In this document: one piece after another, positions 28,456 through 44,110 of the stretch
Layout of the letters: each line of letters opens with the position of its first letter
How positions within the stretch are numbered: the stretch's first letter is position 1
NCBI GenBank assembly: GCA_964036045.1
Contig: OZ038384.1
Location: forward strand, 57,509,355 to 57,573,354
From: Eutreptiella sp. 'Long Island Sound 2002'
Taxonomy: Eukaryota > Euglenozoa > Euglenophyceae > Eutreptiales > Eutreptiaceae
Direction of reading: 5' to 3'
Length of the DNA stretch: 64,000 nucleotides
Program-made: the position numbers and the translations under genes
Notes under the pieces: model-generated
Database searches by the model: none
The model's input: only the letters and a program-made list of their open reading frames with translations
Told to the model about the DNA's origin: nothing

Positions 28456-31400
28456 ATGGCGGGGCTTCGGTACATGCATGAGGTATGGCGGGGCTTTGGT
28501 ACATGCATGAGGGGTGTCGGGGCTTTGGTACATGCATCAGGTATGGTCGGGCTTCGGTACATGCATGAGGTATGGCGGGGCTTTGGTACATGCATGAGGT
28601 ATGGCGGGGCTTTGGTACATGCATCAGGTATGGCGGGGCTTCGGTACATGCATGAGGTATGGGGGGGCTTTGGTACATGCATGAGGTATGGCGGAGCTTC
28701 GGTACATGCATGAGCTATGGCGGGGCTTTGGTACATGCATGAGGGATGGCGGGGCCTTGGTACATGAATGAGGTCTGGCGGGGCTTTTGTACATGCATGA
28801 GTGATGGCGGGGCTTTGGTACATGCATGAGGTATGGCGGGGCCTTGGTACATGAATAAGGTCTGGCGGGGCTTCGGTATATGCATGAGGTATGGCGGGGC
28901 TTTGGTACATGCATGAGGTATGGCGGGGCCTTGGTACATGCATGAGGGATGGCGGGGCCTTGGTACATGCATGAGGTATGGCGGGGCTTTGGTACATGCA
29001 CGAGGTATGGCCAGGCTTCGGTACATGCATGAGGTCCGGCGGGGCTTCGGTACATGCATGAGGTATGGCGGGGCTTCGGTACATGCATGAGGTATGGCGG
29101 GGCTTTGGTACATGCATGAGGGATGTCGGGGCTTTGGTACATGCATCAGGTATGGTCGGGCTTCGGTACATGCATGAGGTATGGCGGGGCTTTGGTACAT
29201 GCATGATGTATGGCGGGGCTTTGGTACATGCATCAGGTATGGCGGGGCTTCGGTACATGCATGAGGTATGGGGGGGCTTTGGTACATGCATGAGGTATGG
29301 CGGAGCTTCGGTACATGCATGAGGTATGGCGGGGCTTTGGTACATGCATGAGGGATGGCGGGGCCTTGGTACATGAATGAGGTCTGGCGGGGCTTTGGTA
29401 CATGCCTGAGGGATGGCGGGGCTTTGGTACATGCATGAGGTATGGCGGGGCTTTGGTACATGCATGAGGTAATGCGGGGCTTTGTTAAATGCATGAGGGA
29501 AGGCGGGGCTTTGGTACATGCATGAGGTATGCCGGGGCTTCGGTACATGCATGAGGTATGGCGGGGCCTTGGTACATGCATGAGGTATGGCGGGGCTTTG
29601 GTACATGCATGAGGTATGGCGGGGCCATGGTACATGCATGAGGTATGGCGGGGCCTTGGTACATGCATGAGGGATGGCGGGGCTTTGGTACATGCATGAG
29701 GTATGGCGGGGCATTCGTACATGCATGAGGTATGGCGGGGCTTTGGTACATGCATGAGGTATGGCGGGGCATTGGTACATGCATGAGGTATGGCGGGGCT
29801 TTGGTACATGCATGAGGTAATGTGGGGCTTCGGTACATGCATGAGGTATGGCGGGGCTTCGGTACATGCATGACTTATGGCGGGGCTTTGGTACATGCAT
29901 GAGGTATGGCGGGGCTTTGGTACATGCATGACTTATGGCGGGGCTTCGGTATATGCATGAGTTCTGGCGGGGCTTTGGTACATGCATGAGGGATGGCGGG
30001 TTCTTGGTACATGCATGAGGGATGGCGGGGCTTCGGTACATGCATGATGTATGGCGGGGCTTTGGTACATGCATGAGGTATGGCGGGGCTTCGGTACATG
30101 CATGAGGTATGGCGGGGCTTTGGTACATGCATGAGGTATGGCGGGGCATTCGTACATGCATGAGGTATGGCGGGGCTTTGGTACATGCATGAGGTATGGC
30201 GGGGCATTGGTACATGCATGAGGTATGGCGGGGCTTTGGTACATGCATGAGGTATTGTGGGGCTTCGGTACATGCATGAGGTATGGCGGGGCTTCGGTAC
30301 ATGCATGACTTATGGCGGGGCTTTGGTACATGCATGAGGTATGGCGGGGCCTTGGTACATGCATGAGGTATGGCGGGGCTTCGGTATATGCATGAGTTCT
30401 GGCGGGGCTTTGGTACATGCATGAGGTATGGCGGGGCCTTGGTACATGCATGAGGGATGGCGAGGCCTTGGTACATGCATGAGGTATGGCGGGGCTTCGG
30501 TACATGCATGATGTATGGCGGGGCTTTGGTACATGCATGAGGGATGGCGGGGCTTCGGTACATGCATGAGGTATGGCGGGGGTTTGGTACATGCATGAGG
30601 TATGGCGGGGCTTTGGTACATGCATGAGGGATGGCGAGGCCTTGGCACATGCATGAGGGAGGGCGGGGCTTTGGTACATGCATGAGGTATGGCGGTGCAT
30701 TGGTACATTCATGAGGGATGGCGGGGGCTTGGTACATGCATGAGGTATGGCGGGGCTTTGGTACATGCATGAGGTATGGCGGGGCTTTGGTACATGCATG
30801 AGGGAAGGCGGGGCTTCGGTACATGCATGAGGTATGGCGGGGCCTTGGTACATGAATGAGGTCTAGCGGGGCTTTGGTACATGCATGAGGTATGGCGGGG
30901 CCTTGGTACATGAATGAGGTCTGGCGGGGCTTCGGTACATGCATGAGGTATGGCGGGGCTTTGGTACATGCATGAGGTATGGCGGGGCTTTGGTACATGC
31001 ATGAGGTAATGCGGGGCTTTGGTAAATGCATGAGGGAAGGCGGGGCTTTGGTACATGCATGAGGTATGGCGGGGCTTCGGTACATGCATGAGGTATGGCG
31101 GGGCCTTGGTACATGCATGAGGTGTGGCGGGGCTTTGGTACATGCATGAGGTATGGCGGGGCCATGGTACATGCATGAGGTATGGCGGGGCCTTGGTACA
31201 TGCATGAGGGATGGCGGGGCTTTGGTACATGCATGAGGTATGGCGGGCATTCGTACATGCATGAGGTATGGCGGGGCTTTGGTACATGCATGAGGTATGG
31301 CGGGGCATTGGTACATGCATGAGGTATGGCGGGGCTTTGGTACATGCATGAGGTATGGCGGGGCTTCGGTACATGCATGACTTATGGCGGGGCCTTGGTA

Positions 31401-33500
31401 CATGCATGAGGTATGGCGGGGCCTTGGTACATGCATGACTTATGGCGGGGCTTCGGTATATGCATGAGTTCTGGCGGGGCTTTGGTACATGCATGAGGTA
31501 TGGCGGGGCTTTGGTACATGCATGAGGGATGGCGAGGCCTTGGTACATGCATGAGGTATGGCGGGGCTTCGGTACATGCATGATGTATGGCGGGGCTTTG
31601 GTACATGCATGACTTATGGCGGGGCTTCGGTACATGCATGAGGTATGGCGGGGGTTTGGTACATGCATGAGGTATGGCGGGGCTTTGGTACATGCATGAG
31701 GGATGGCGAGGCCTTGGCACATGCATGAGGGAGGGCGGGGCTTTGGTACATGCATGAGGTATGGCGGTGCATTGGTACATTCATGAGGGATGGCGGGGCC
31801 TTGGTACATGCATGAGGTATGGCGGGGCTTTGGTACATGCATGAGGTATGGCGGGGCTTTGGTACATGCATGAGGGAAGGCGGGGCTTCGGTACATGCAT
31901 GAGGTATGGCGGGGCCTTGGTACATGAATGAGGTCTAGCGGGGCTTTGGTACATGCATGAGGTATGGCGGGGCCTTGGTACATGAATGAGGTCTGGCGGT
32001 GCTTCGGTACATGCATGAGGTATGGCGGGGCTTTGGTACATGCATGAGGTATGGCGGGGCTTCGGTACATGCATGAGGTATGGTGGGGCCTTGGTACATG
32101 CATGAGGGATGGCGGGGCCTTGGTACATGCATGAGGAATGGCGGGGTTTTGGTACATGCATGAGGTATGACGGGGCTTTGGTACATGCATGAGGTATGGC
32201 GGGGCCTTGGTACATGAATGAGGTATGGCGGGGCTTTGGTACATGCATGAGGGATGGCGGGGCTTTGCTACATGCATGAGGTATGGCCGGGCTTCGGTAC
32301 ATGCATGAGGCATGGCGGGGCATTGGTACACGCATGAGGTATGGCGGGGCCTTGGTACATGAATGAGGTCTGGCGGGGCTTTGGTACGTGCATGAGGTAT
32401 GGCGGGACCTTGGTACATGCATGAGGGATGGCGGGGCCTTGGTACATGCATGAGGGATGGCGGGGCTTTGGTACATGCATGAGGTATGGCCGGGCTTCGG
32501 TACATGCATGAGGTATGGCGGGGCTTTGATACATGCATGAGGTATGGCGGGGCTTTGGTACATGCATGAGGTATGGCCGGGCTTCGGTACATGCATGAGG
32601 TATGGCGGGGCTTCGGTACATGCATGAGGTATGGCGGGGCTTTGGTACATGCATGAGGTATGGCGGGGCTTTGGTACATGCATGAGGGATGTCGGGGCTT
32701 TGGTACATGCATCAGGTATGGTCGGGCTTCGGTACATGCATGAGGTATGGCGGGGCTTCGGTACATGCATGAGGTATGGTGGGGCCTTGGTACATGCATC
32801 AGGTATGGCGGGGCTTCGGTACATGCATGAGGTATGGGGGGGCTTTGGTACATGCATGAGGTATGGCGGAGCTTCGGTACATGCATGAGGTATGGCGGGG
32901 CTTTGGTACATGCATGAGGGATGGCGGGGCCTTGATACATGCATGAGGTCTGGCGGGGCTTTGGTACATGCATGAGGGATGGCGGGGCTTTGGTACATGC
33001 ATGAGGTATGGCGGGGCTTTGGTACGTGTATGAGGTATGGCGGGGCTTCGGTATATGCATGAGGTATGGCGGGGCTTTGGTACATGCATGAGGTATGGCG
33101 GGGCCTTGGTACATGCATGAGGGATTGCGGGGCCTTGGTACATGCATGAGGTATGGCGGGGCTTTGGTACATGCATGAGGTATGGCCGGGCTTCGGTACA
33201 TGCATGAGGTATGGCGGGGCTTCGGTACATGCATGAGGTATGGCGGGGCTTCGGTACATGCATGAGGTATGGCGGGGGTTTGGTACATGCATGAGGTATG
33301 GCGGGGTCTTGGTACATGCATCAGGTATGGTCGGGCTTTGATACATGCATGAGGTATGGCGGGGCATTGGTACATGCATGAGGTATGGCGGGGCTTTGGT
33401 ACATGCATCAGGTATGGCGGGGCTTCGGTACATGCATGAGGTATGGGGGGGCTTTGGTACATGCATGAGGTATGGCGGAGCTTCGGTACATGCATGAGGT
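28456..33500 (+). repeat. Dispersed copies of a 21-unit block (609 bp and longer spacings)
   Basis: The block 28,456-28,713 is closely repeated at 29,065-29,322 (609 bp = 21 x 29) and at 32,631-32,888. Shared rare variants include GCATCAGGTATGGTCGGG and the unit with GTATGGGGGGGC. Each copy gives an 85-codon plus-strand open frame with nearly the same translation. This follows from the block copying and is not evidence for a gene. Confidence 0.75.
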
Positions 33501-36500
33501 ATGGCGGGGCTTTGATACATGCATGAGGGATGGCGGGGCCTTGGTACATGAATGAGGTCTGGCGGGGCTTTGGTACATGCATGAGGGATGGCGGGGCTTT
33601 GGTACATGCATGAGGTATGGCGGGGCTTTGGTACATGCATGAGGTAATGCGGGGCTTTGGTAAATGCATGAGGGAAGGCGGGGCTTTGGTACATGCATGA
33701 GGTATGGCGGGGCTTCGGTACATGCATGAGGTATGGCGGGGCCTTGGTACATGCATGAGGTATGGCGGGGCTTTGGTACATGCATGAGGTATGGCGGGGC
33801 CATGGTACATGCATGAGGTATGGCGGGGCCTTGGTACATGCATGAGGGATGGTGGGGCTTTGGTACATGCATGAGGTATGGCGGGGCATTCGTACATGCA
33901 TGAGGTATGGCGGGGCTTTGACACATGCATGAGGTATGGCGGGGCATTGGTACATGCATGAGGTATGGCGGGGCTTTGGTACATGCATGAGGTATTGTGG
34001 GGCTTCGGTACATGCATGAGGTATGGCGGGGCTTCGGTACATGCATGACTTATGGCGGGGCTTTGGTACATGCATGAGGTATGGCGGGGCTTTGGTACAT
34101 GCATGACTTATGGCGGGGCTTCGGTATATGCATGAGTTCTGGCGGGGCTTTGGTACATGCATGAGGTATGGCGGGGCTTTCATACATGCATGAGGGATGG
34201 CGAGGCATTGGTACATGCATGAGGTATGGCGGGGCTTCGGTACATGCATGATGTATGGCGGGGCTTTGGTACATGCATGACTTATGGCGGGGCCTCGGTA
34301 CATGCATGAGGTATGGCGGGGGTTTGGTACATGCATGAGGTATGGCGGGGCTTTGGTACATGCATGAGGTATGGCGGGGCTTCGGTACATACATGAGGTA
34401 TGGCGGTGCATTGGTACATTCATGAGGGATGGCGGGGCCTTGGTACATGCATTAGGTATGGCGGGGCTTTGGTACATGCATGAGGTATGGCGGGGCTTTG
34501 GTACATGCATGAGGGAAGGCGGGGCTTCGGTACATGCATGAGGTATAGCGGGGCCTTGGTACATGCATGAGGGATGGCGGGGCTTTGGTACATGCATGAG
34601 GTATGGCGGGGCCTTGGTACATGAATGAGGTCTGGCGGGGCTTCGGTACATGCATGAGGTATGGCGGGGCTTCGGTACATGCATGAGGTATGGCGGAGCT
34701 TCGGTACATGAATGAGGTATGGCGGGGCTTTGGTACATGCATGACTTATGGCGGGGATTCGGTATATGCATGAGTTCTGGCGGGGCTTTGGTACATGCAT
34801 GAGGTATGGCGGGGCTTTGGTACATGCATGAGGGATGGCGACGCCTTGGTACATGCATGAGGTATGGCGGGGCTTCGGTACATGCATGATGTATGGCGGG
34901 GCCTTGGTACATGCATGACTTATGGCGGGGCTTCGGTACATGCATGAGGTATGGCGGGGGTTTGGTACATGCATGAGGTATGGCGGGGCTTTGGTACATG
35001 CATGAGGGAAGGCGAGGCCTTGGCACATGCATGAGGGAGGGCGGGGCTTTGGTACATGCATGAGGTATGGCGGTGCATTGGTACATTCATGAGGGATGGC
35101 GGGGCCTTGGTACATGCATGAGGTATGGCGGGGCTTTGGTACATGCATGAGGTATGGCGGGGCTTTGGTACATGCATGAGGGAAGGCGGGGCTTCGGTAC
35201 ATGCCTGAGGTATGGCGGGGCCTTGGTACATGAATGAGGTCTAGCGGGGCTTTGGTACATGCATGAGGTATGGCGGGGCCTTGGTACATGAATGAGGTCT
35301 GGCGGGGCTTCGGTACATGCATGAGGTATGGCGGGGCTTTGGTACATGCATGAGGTATGGCGGAGCTTCGGTACATGCATGAGGTATGGTGGGGCCTTGG
35401 TACATGCATGAGGGATGGCGGGGCCTTGGTACATGCATGAGGGATGGCGGGGTTTTGGTACATGCATGAGGTATGACGGGGCTTTGGTACATGCATGAGG
35501 TATGGCGGGGCCTTGGTACATGAATGAGGTATGGCGGGGCTTTGGTACATGCATGAGGGATGGCGGGGCTTTGGTACATGCATGAAGTATGGCCGGGCTT
35601 CGGTACATGCATGAGGCATGGCGGGGCATTGGTACATGCATGAGGTATGGCGGGGCTTTTGTACCTGCATGAGGGATGGCGAGGCCTTGGTACATGCATG
35701 AGGTATGGCGGGGCTTCGGTACATGCATGATGTATGGCGGGGCTTTGGTACATGCATGACTTATGGCGGGGCTTCGGTACATGCATGAGGTATGGCGGGG
35801 GTTTGGTACATGCATGAGGTATGGCGGGGCTTTGGTACATGCATGAGGGAAAGCGAGGCCTTGGCACATGCATGAGGGAGGGCGGGGCTTTGGTACATGC
35901 ATGAGGTATGGCGGTGCATTGGTACATTCATGAGGGATGGCGGGGCCTTGGTACATGCATGAGATATGGCGGGGCTTTGGTACATGCATGAGGTATGGCG
36001 GGGCTTTGGTACATGCATGAGGGAAGGCGGGGCTTCGGTAGATGCATGAACTATGGCGGGGCCTTGGTACATGAATCAGGTCTAGCGGGGCTTTGGTACA
36101 TGCATGAGGTATGGCGGGGCCTTGGTACATGAATGAGGTCTGGCGGGGCTTCGGTACATGCATGAGGTATGGCGGGGCTTTGGTACATGCATGAGGTATG
36201 GCGGGGCTTCGGTACATGCATGAGGTATGGTGGGGCCTTGGTACATGCATGAGGTCTGGCGGGGCTTCGGTACATGCATGAGGTATGGCGGGGCCTTGGT
36301 ACATGCATGAGGTCTGGCGGGGCTTCGGTACATGCATGAGGTATGGCGGGGCTTTGGTACATGCATGAGGGATGGCGGGGCTTTGGTACATGCATGAGGT
36401 ATGGCGGGGCATTCGTACATGCATGAGGTATGGCGGGGCTTTGGTACATGCATGAGGTATGGCGGGGCATTGGTACATGCATGAGGTATGGCGGGGCTTT

Positions 36501-37110
36501 GGTACATGCATGAGGTATTGTGGGGCTTGGGTACATGCATGAGGTATGGCGGAGCTTCGGTACATGCATGAGGTATGGCGGGGCTTTGGTACATGCATGA
36601 CTTATGGCGGGGCTTCGGTATATGCATGAGTTCTGGCGGGGCTTTGGTACATGCATGAGGTATGGCGGGGCTTTTGTACCTGCATGAGGGATGGCGAGGC
36701 CTTGGTACATGCATGAGGTATGGCGGGGCTTCGGTACATGCATGATGTATGGCGGGGCTTTGGTACATGCATGACTTATGGCGGGGCTTCGGTACATGCA
36801 TGAGGTATGGCGGGGGTTTGGTACATGCATGAGGTATGGCGGGGCTTTGGTACATGCATGAGGGAAAGCGAGGCCTTGGCACATGCATGAGGGAGGGCGG
36901 GGCTTTGGTACATGCATGAGGTATGGCGGTGCATTGGTACATTCATGAGGGATGGCGGGGCCTTGGTACATGCATGAGATATGGCGGGGCTTTGGTACAT
37001 GCATGAGGTATGGCGGGGCTTTGGTACATGCATGAGGGAAGGCGGGGCTTCGGTAGATGCATGAGGTATGGCGGGGCCTTGGTACATGAATCAGGTCTAG
37101 CGGGGCTTTG
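31590..37110 (+). repeat. Higher-order repeat family, copies at 31.6, 34.9, 35.8 and 36.8 kb
   Basis: A block marked by TACATTCATGAGGG, GAGGGAGGGCGGGG and GACTTATGG units occurs at about 31,614, 34,920, 35,761 and 36,776. Spacings are 3,306, 841 and 1,015 bp (114, 29 and 35 units). The copies differ by a small number of substitutions. The 841-bp spacing equals the one at 17-19 kb, although the variants involved are different. Confidence 0.8.
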
Positions 37111-37739
37111 GTACATGCATGAGGTATGGCGGGGCCCTGGTACATGAATGAGGTCTGGCGGGGCTTCGGTACATGCATGAGGTATGGCGGGGCTTTGGTA
37201 CATGCATGAGGTATGGCGGGGCTTCGGTACATGCATGAGGTATGGTGGGGCCTTGGTACATGCATGAGGGATGGCGGGGCCTTGGTACATGCATGAGGGA
37301 TGGCGGGGTTTTGGTACATGCATGAGGTATGACGGGGCTTTGGTACATGCATGAGGTATGGCGGGGCCTTGGTACATGAATGAGGTATGGCGGGGCTTTG
37401 ATACATGCATGAGGGATGGCGGGGCTTTGGTACATGCATGAGGTATGGCCGGGCTTCGGTACATGCATGAGGCATGGCGGGGCATTGGTACATGCATGAG
37501 GTATGGCGGAGCCTTGGTACATGAATGAGGTCTGGCGGGGCTTTGGTACGTGCATGAGGTATGGCGGGACCTTGGTACATGCATGAGGGATGGCGCGGCC
37601 TTGGTACATGCATGAGGGATGGCGGGGCTTTGGTACATGCATGAGGTATGGCCGGGCTTCGGTACATGCATGAGGTATGGCGGGGCTTTGGTACATGCAT
37701 GAGGTATGGCGGGGCTTTGGTACATGCATGAGGTATGGC

Positions 37740-40700
37740 GGGGCATTGGTACATGCATGAGGGATTGCGGGGCTTTGGTACATGCATGAGGTGTGGCGGG
37801 GCTTTGGTACATGCATGAGGTATGGCGGGGCGTTGGTACATGCATGAGGGATTGCGGGGCTTTGGTACATGCATGAGGTGTGGCGGGGCTTTGGTACATG
37901 CATGAGGTATGGCGGGGCTTTGGTACATGCATGAAGGATGGCGAGGCCTTGGTACATGCATGAGGGATGGCGGGGCTTTGGTATATGCATGACGGATGGC
38001 GGGGTTCTGGTACATGCATGAGGGATGGCCGGGCTTCGGTACATGCATGAGGTATGGCGGGGCTTTGTCACATGCATGAGGTATGGCGGGGCTTCGGTAC
38101 ATGCATGAGGAATGGCGGGGCTTTGGTACATGAATGAGGTATGGCGGGGCTTCGGTACATGCATGAGGTATGGCGGGGCTTTGGTACATCCATGAGGTAT
38201 GGCGGGGCTTTGGTACATGCATGAGGTATGGCGGGGCTTCGGTACATGCATGAGGTATGGTGGGGCCTCCGTACATGCATGAGGTATGGCGGGGCTTTGG
38301 TACATGCATGAGGTATGGCGGGGCATTGGTACATGCATGAGGCATGGCGGGGGTTGGTACATGCATGAGGTATGGCGGGGCTCCGGTACATGCATGAGGT
38401 CTGGCGGGGCCTTGGTACATGCATGAGGGCTGGCGGGGCTTTGGTACATGCATGAGGTATGGCGGGGCATTGGTACATGCATGACTTATTGCGGAGCTTC
38501 GGTACATGCATGAGGTATGGCGGGGCTTTGGTACATGCATGAGGAATGGCGGGGCTTTGGTACATGCATGAGGGATGGCGGGGTTTTGGTACATGCATGA
38601 GGTATGACGGGGCTTTGGTACATGCATGAGGTATGGCGGGGCCTTGGTACATGAATGAGGTATGGCGGGGCTTTGGTACATGCATGAGGGATGGCGGGGC
38701 TTTGGTACATGCATGAGGTATGGCCGGGCTTCGGTACATGCATGAGGCATGGCGGGGCATTGGTACATGCATGAGGTATGGCGGAGCCTTGGTACATGAA
38801 TGAGGTCTGGCGGGGCTTTGGTACGTGCATGAGGTATGGCGGGACCTTGGTACATGCATGAGGGATGGCGGGGCCTTGGTACATGCATGAGGGATGGCGG
38901 GGCTTTGGTACATGCATGAGGTTCGGCCGGGCTTCGGTACATGCATGAGGTATGGCGGGGCTTTGGTACATGCATGAGGCATGGCGGGGCATTGGTACAT
39001 GCATGAGGTATGGCGCAGCCTTGGTACATGAATGAGGTCTGGCGGGGCTTTGGTACGTGCATGAGGTATGGCGGGACCTTGGTACATGCATGAGGGATGG
39101 CGGGGCCTTGGTACATGCATGAGGGATGGCGGGGCTTTGGTACATGCATGAGGTATGGCGGGGCTTTGGTACATGCATGAGGTATGGCGGGGCTTTGGTA
39201 CATGCATGAGGTATGGCGGGGCATTGGTACATGCATGAGGGATTGCGGGGCTTTGGTACATGCATGAGGTGTGGCGGGGCTTTGGTACATGCATGAGGTA
39301 TGGCGGGGCTTTGGTACATGCATGAGGTATGGCGGGGCTTTGGTACATGCATGAGGTATGGCGGGGCATTGGTACATGCATGAGGGATTGCGGGGCTTTG
39401 GTACATGCATGAGGTGTGGCGGGGCTTTGGTACATGCATGAGGTATGGCGGGCCTTTGGTACATGCATGAAGGATGGCGAGGCCTTGGTACATGCATGAG
39501 GGATGGCGGGGCTTTGGTACATGCATGACGGATGGCGGGGTTCTGGTACATGCATGAGGGATGGCCGGGCTTCGGTACATGCATGAGGTATGGCGGGGCT
39601 TTGTCACATGCATGAGGTATGGCGGGGCTTCGGTACATGCATGAGGGATGGCGGGGCTTTGGTACATGCATGAGGTATGGCGGGGCTTCGGTACATGCAT
39701 GAGGTATGGCGGGGCTTTGGTACATCCATGAGGTATGGCGGGGCTTTGGTACATGCATGAGGTATGGCGGGGCTTCGGTACATGCATGAGGTATGGTGGG
39801 GCCTCCGTACATGCATGAGGTATGGCGGGGCTTTGGTACATGCATGAGGTATGGCGGGGCATTGGTACATGCATGAGGCATGGCGGGGCTTTGGTACATG
39901 CATGAGGTATGGCGGGGCATTGGTACATGCAATAGGTATGGCGGGGCTTTGGTACATGCATGAGGTATGGCGGGGCTTCGGTACATGCATGAGGTCTGGC
40001 GGGGCATTGGTACATGCATGAGGGCTGGCGGGGCTTTGGTACATGCATGAGGTATGGCGGGGCATTGGTACATGCATGACTTATTGCGGAGCTTCGGTAC
40101 ATGCATGAGGTATGGCGGGGCCTTGGTACATGCACGAGGTATGGCGGGGCTTTGGTACATGCATGAGGAATGGCGGGGCTTTGGTACATGCATGAGGTAT
40201 GGCCGGGCTTCGGTACATGCATGAGGCATGGCGGGGCATTGGTACATGCATGAGGGAAGGCGAGGCCTTGGCACATGCATGAGGGAGGGCGGGGCTTTGG
40301 TACATGCATGAGGTATGGCGGTGCATTGGTACATTCATGAGGGATGGCGGGGCCTTGGTACATGCATGAGGTATGGCGGGGCTTTGGTACATGCATGAGG
40401 TATGGCGGGGCTTTGGTACATGCATGAGGGAAGGCGGGGCTTCGGTACATGCATGAGGTATGGCGGGGCCTTGGTACATGCATGAGGTATGGCGGGGCCT
40501 TGGTACATGAATGAGGTCTGGTGGGCCTTCGGTACATGCATGAGTTATGGCGGGGCTTTGGTACATGCATGAGGTATGGCGGGGCTTCGGTACATGCATG
40601 AGGTACGGCGGGGCCTTGATACATGCATGAGGGATGGCGGGGCCTTGGTACATGCATGAGGGATGGCGGGGCCTTGGTACATGCACGAGGTATGACGGGG

Positions 40701-43700
40701 CTTTGGTACATGCATGAGGTATGGCGGGGCCTTGGTACATGAATGAGGTATTACGGGGCATTGGTACATGCATGAGGCATGGCGGGGCATTGGTACATGC
40801 ATGAGGTATGGCGGGGCCTTGGTACATGAATGAGGTCTGGCGGGGCTTTGGTACATGCATGAGGTATGGCGGGGCCTTGGTACATGAATGAGGTCTGGCG
40901 GGGCTTCGGTACATGCATGAGGTATGGCGGGGCTTTGGTACATGCATGAGGTATGGCGGGGCTTTGGTACATGCATGAGGTACGGCGGGGCCTTGGTACA
41001 TGCATGAGGGATGGCGGGGCCTTGATACATGCATGAGGGATGGCGGGGTTTTGGTACATGCATGAGGCATGGCGGGGCTTTGGTACATGCATGAGGTATG
41101 GCGGGGCCTTGGTACATGAATGAGGTCTGGCGGGGCTTTGGTACGTGCATGAGGTACGGCGGGACCTTGGTACATGCATGAGGGATGGCGGGGCTTTGGT
41201 ACATGCATGAGGGATGGCGGGGCTTTGGTACATGCATGAGGTATGGCCGGGCCTCGGTACATGCATGAGGTATGGCGGGGCTTTGGTACATGCATGAGGT
41301 ATGGCGGGGCTTTGTTACATGCATGAGGTATGGCGGGGCATTGGTACATGCATGAGGTGTGGCGGGGCTTTGGTACATGCATGAGGTATGGCGGGGCTTT
41401 GGTACATGCATGAGGTATGGCGGGGCATTGGTACATGCATGAGGGATTGCGGGGCTTCGGTACATGCATGAGGTATGGCGGGGCCTTGGTACATGCATGA
41501 GGTAGGGCGGGGCTTTGGTACATGCATGACGTATGGCGGGGCTTTGGTACATGCATGAGGTATGGTAGGGCCTCCGTACATGCACGAGGTATGGCGGGGC
41601 TTTGGTACATGCATGAGGTATGGCGGGGCATTGGTACATGCATGAGGCATGGCGGGGCTTTGGTACATGCATGAGGTATGGCGGGGCATTGGTACATGCA
41701 TTAGGTATGGCGGGGCTTTGGTACATGCATGAGGTATGGCGGGGCTTCGGTACATGCATGAGGTCTGGCGGGGCATTGGTACATGCATGAGGGCTGGCGG
41801 GGCTTTGGTACATGCATGAGGTATGGCGGGGCATCGGTACATGCATGACTTATTGCGGAGCTTCGGGACATGCATGAGGTATGGCGGGGCCTTGGTACAT
41901 GCACGAGGTATGGCGGGGCTTTGGTACATGCATGAGGTACGGCCGGGCTTCGGTACATGCATGAGGCATGGCGGGGCATTGGTACATGCATGAGGTATGG
42001 CGGGGCCTTGGTACATGAATGAGGTATGGCGGGGCTTCGGTACATGCATGAGGTATGGCGGGGCTTCGGTACATGCATGAGGAATGGCGGGGCCTTGGTA
42101 CATGCATGAGGTATGGCGGGGCCTTGGTACATGCATGAGGTATGGCGGGGCTTTGGTACATGCATGAGGTATGGCGGGGCATTGGTACATGCATGAGGCA
42201 TGGCGGGGCTTTGGTACATGCATGAGGTATGGCGGGGCATTGGTACATGCATTAGGTATGGCGGGGCTTTGGTACATGCATGAGGTATGGCGGGGCTTCG
42301 GTACATGCATGAGGTCTGGCGGGGCATTGGTACATGCATGAGGGCTGGCGGGGCTTTGGTACATGCATGAGGTATGGCGGGGCATTGGTACATGCATGAC
42401 TTATTGCGGAGCTTCGGTACATGCATGAGGTATGGCGGGGCCTTGGTACATGCACGAGGTATGGCGGGGCTTTGGTACATGCATGAGGTACGGCCGGGCT
42501 TCGGTACATGCATGAGGCATGGCGGGGCATTGGTACATGCATGAGGTATGGCGGGGCCTTGGTACATGAATGAGGTATGGCGGGGCTTTGGTACATGCAT
42601 GAGGTATGGCGGGGCTTCGGTACATGCATGAGGAATGGCGGGGCCTTGGTACATGCATGAGGTATGGCGGGGCCTTGGTACATGCATGAGGGATGGCGGG
42701 GCTTTGGTACATGCATGAGGTATGGCGGGGCTTCGGTACATGCATGAGGTATGGCGGGGCAGGGGTACATGCATGAGGGATGGCGGGGCGTCGGTACATG
42801 CATGAGGTATGGCGGGGCTTTGGTACATGCATGAGGTATTTCGGGCCTTCGGTACATGCATGAGGTATGGCGGGGATTTGGTACATGCATGAAGTATGGC
42901 GGGGCTTTGGTACATGCATGAGGGATGGCGGGGCTTTGTTACATGCATGAGGTATGGCCGGGCTTCGGTACATGCATGCGGGATGGCGGGGCTTTGGTAC
43001 ATGCATGAGGTATGGCCGGGCTTCGGTACATGCATGAGGTATGGCGGGGCATGGGTACATGCATGAGGGATGGCGGGGCGTCGGTACATGCATGAGGGAA
43101 GGCGGGGCTTTGGTACATGCATGAGGTATGGCGGGCCTTCGGTACATGCATGAGGTATGGCGGGGCTTTGGTACATGCATGAAGTATGGCGGGGCTTTGG
43201 TACATGCATGAGGGATGGCGGGGCTTTGGTACATGCATGAGGGATGGCCGGGCTTCGGTACATGCATGAGGTATGGTGGGGCTTTGGTACATGCATGAGG
43301 TATGGCCGGGCTTCGGTACATGCATGAGGTATGGCGGGGCTTTGGTACATGCATGAGGTCTGGCGGGGCTTCAGTACATGCATGAGGTCTGGCGGGGCAT
43401 TGGTACATGCATGAGGGCTGGCGGGGCTTTGGTACATGCATGAGGGACGGCGGGGCCTAGGTACATGCATGACTTATTGCGGAGCTTCGGTACATGCATG
43501 AGGTATGGCGGGGCCTGGGTACATGCACGAGGTATGGTGGGGCTTTGGTACATGCATGAGGGATGGCGGGGCTTTGGTACATGCATGAGGTATGGCCGGG
43601 CTTCGGTACATGCATGAGGTATGGCGGGGCCTTGGTACATGAATGAGGTCTGGCGGGGCTTCGGTACATGCATGAGGTATGGCGGGGCTTCGGTACATGC

Positions 43701-44110
43701 ATGAGGGATGGCGGGGCCTTGGTACATGCATGAGGTATGGCGGGGCATTGGTACATGCATGAGGGATGGCGGGGCATTGGTACATGCATGACTTATGGCG
43801 GGGCGTCGGTACATGCATGAGGTATGGCGGGGCATGGGTACATGCATGAGGGATGGCGGCGCGTCGGTACATGCATGAGGGAAGGCGGGGCTTTGGTACA
43901 TGCATGAGGTATGGCGGGCCTTCGGTACATGCATGAGGTATGGCGGGGCTTTGGTACATGCATGAAGTATGGCGGGGCTTTGGTACATGCATGAGGTATG
44001 GCGGGGCATTGGTACATGCATGAGGGCTGGCGGGGCTTTGGTACATGCATGAGGTATGGCGGGGCCTAGGTACATGCATGACTTATTGCGGAGCTTCGGT
44101 ACATGCATGA
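37740..44110 (+). repeat. Higher-order repeat family of the right part of the left array
   Basis: A marker of TTTGTCACATGC occurs at 38,065 and 39,601 (1,536 bp, one short of 53 units). A second marker, GACTTATTGCGGAGCTTCGG, recurs at about 38,484, 40,078, 41,847, 42,398, 43,468 and 44,080; the 41,849/42,400 pair is 551 bp apart = 19 units. Several units here lack one base (for example near 38,350). Borders of single copies are not sharp, because blocks have been shuffled and recopied. Confidence 0.72.
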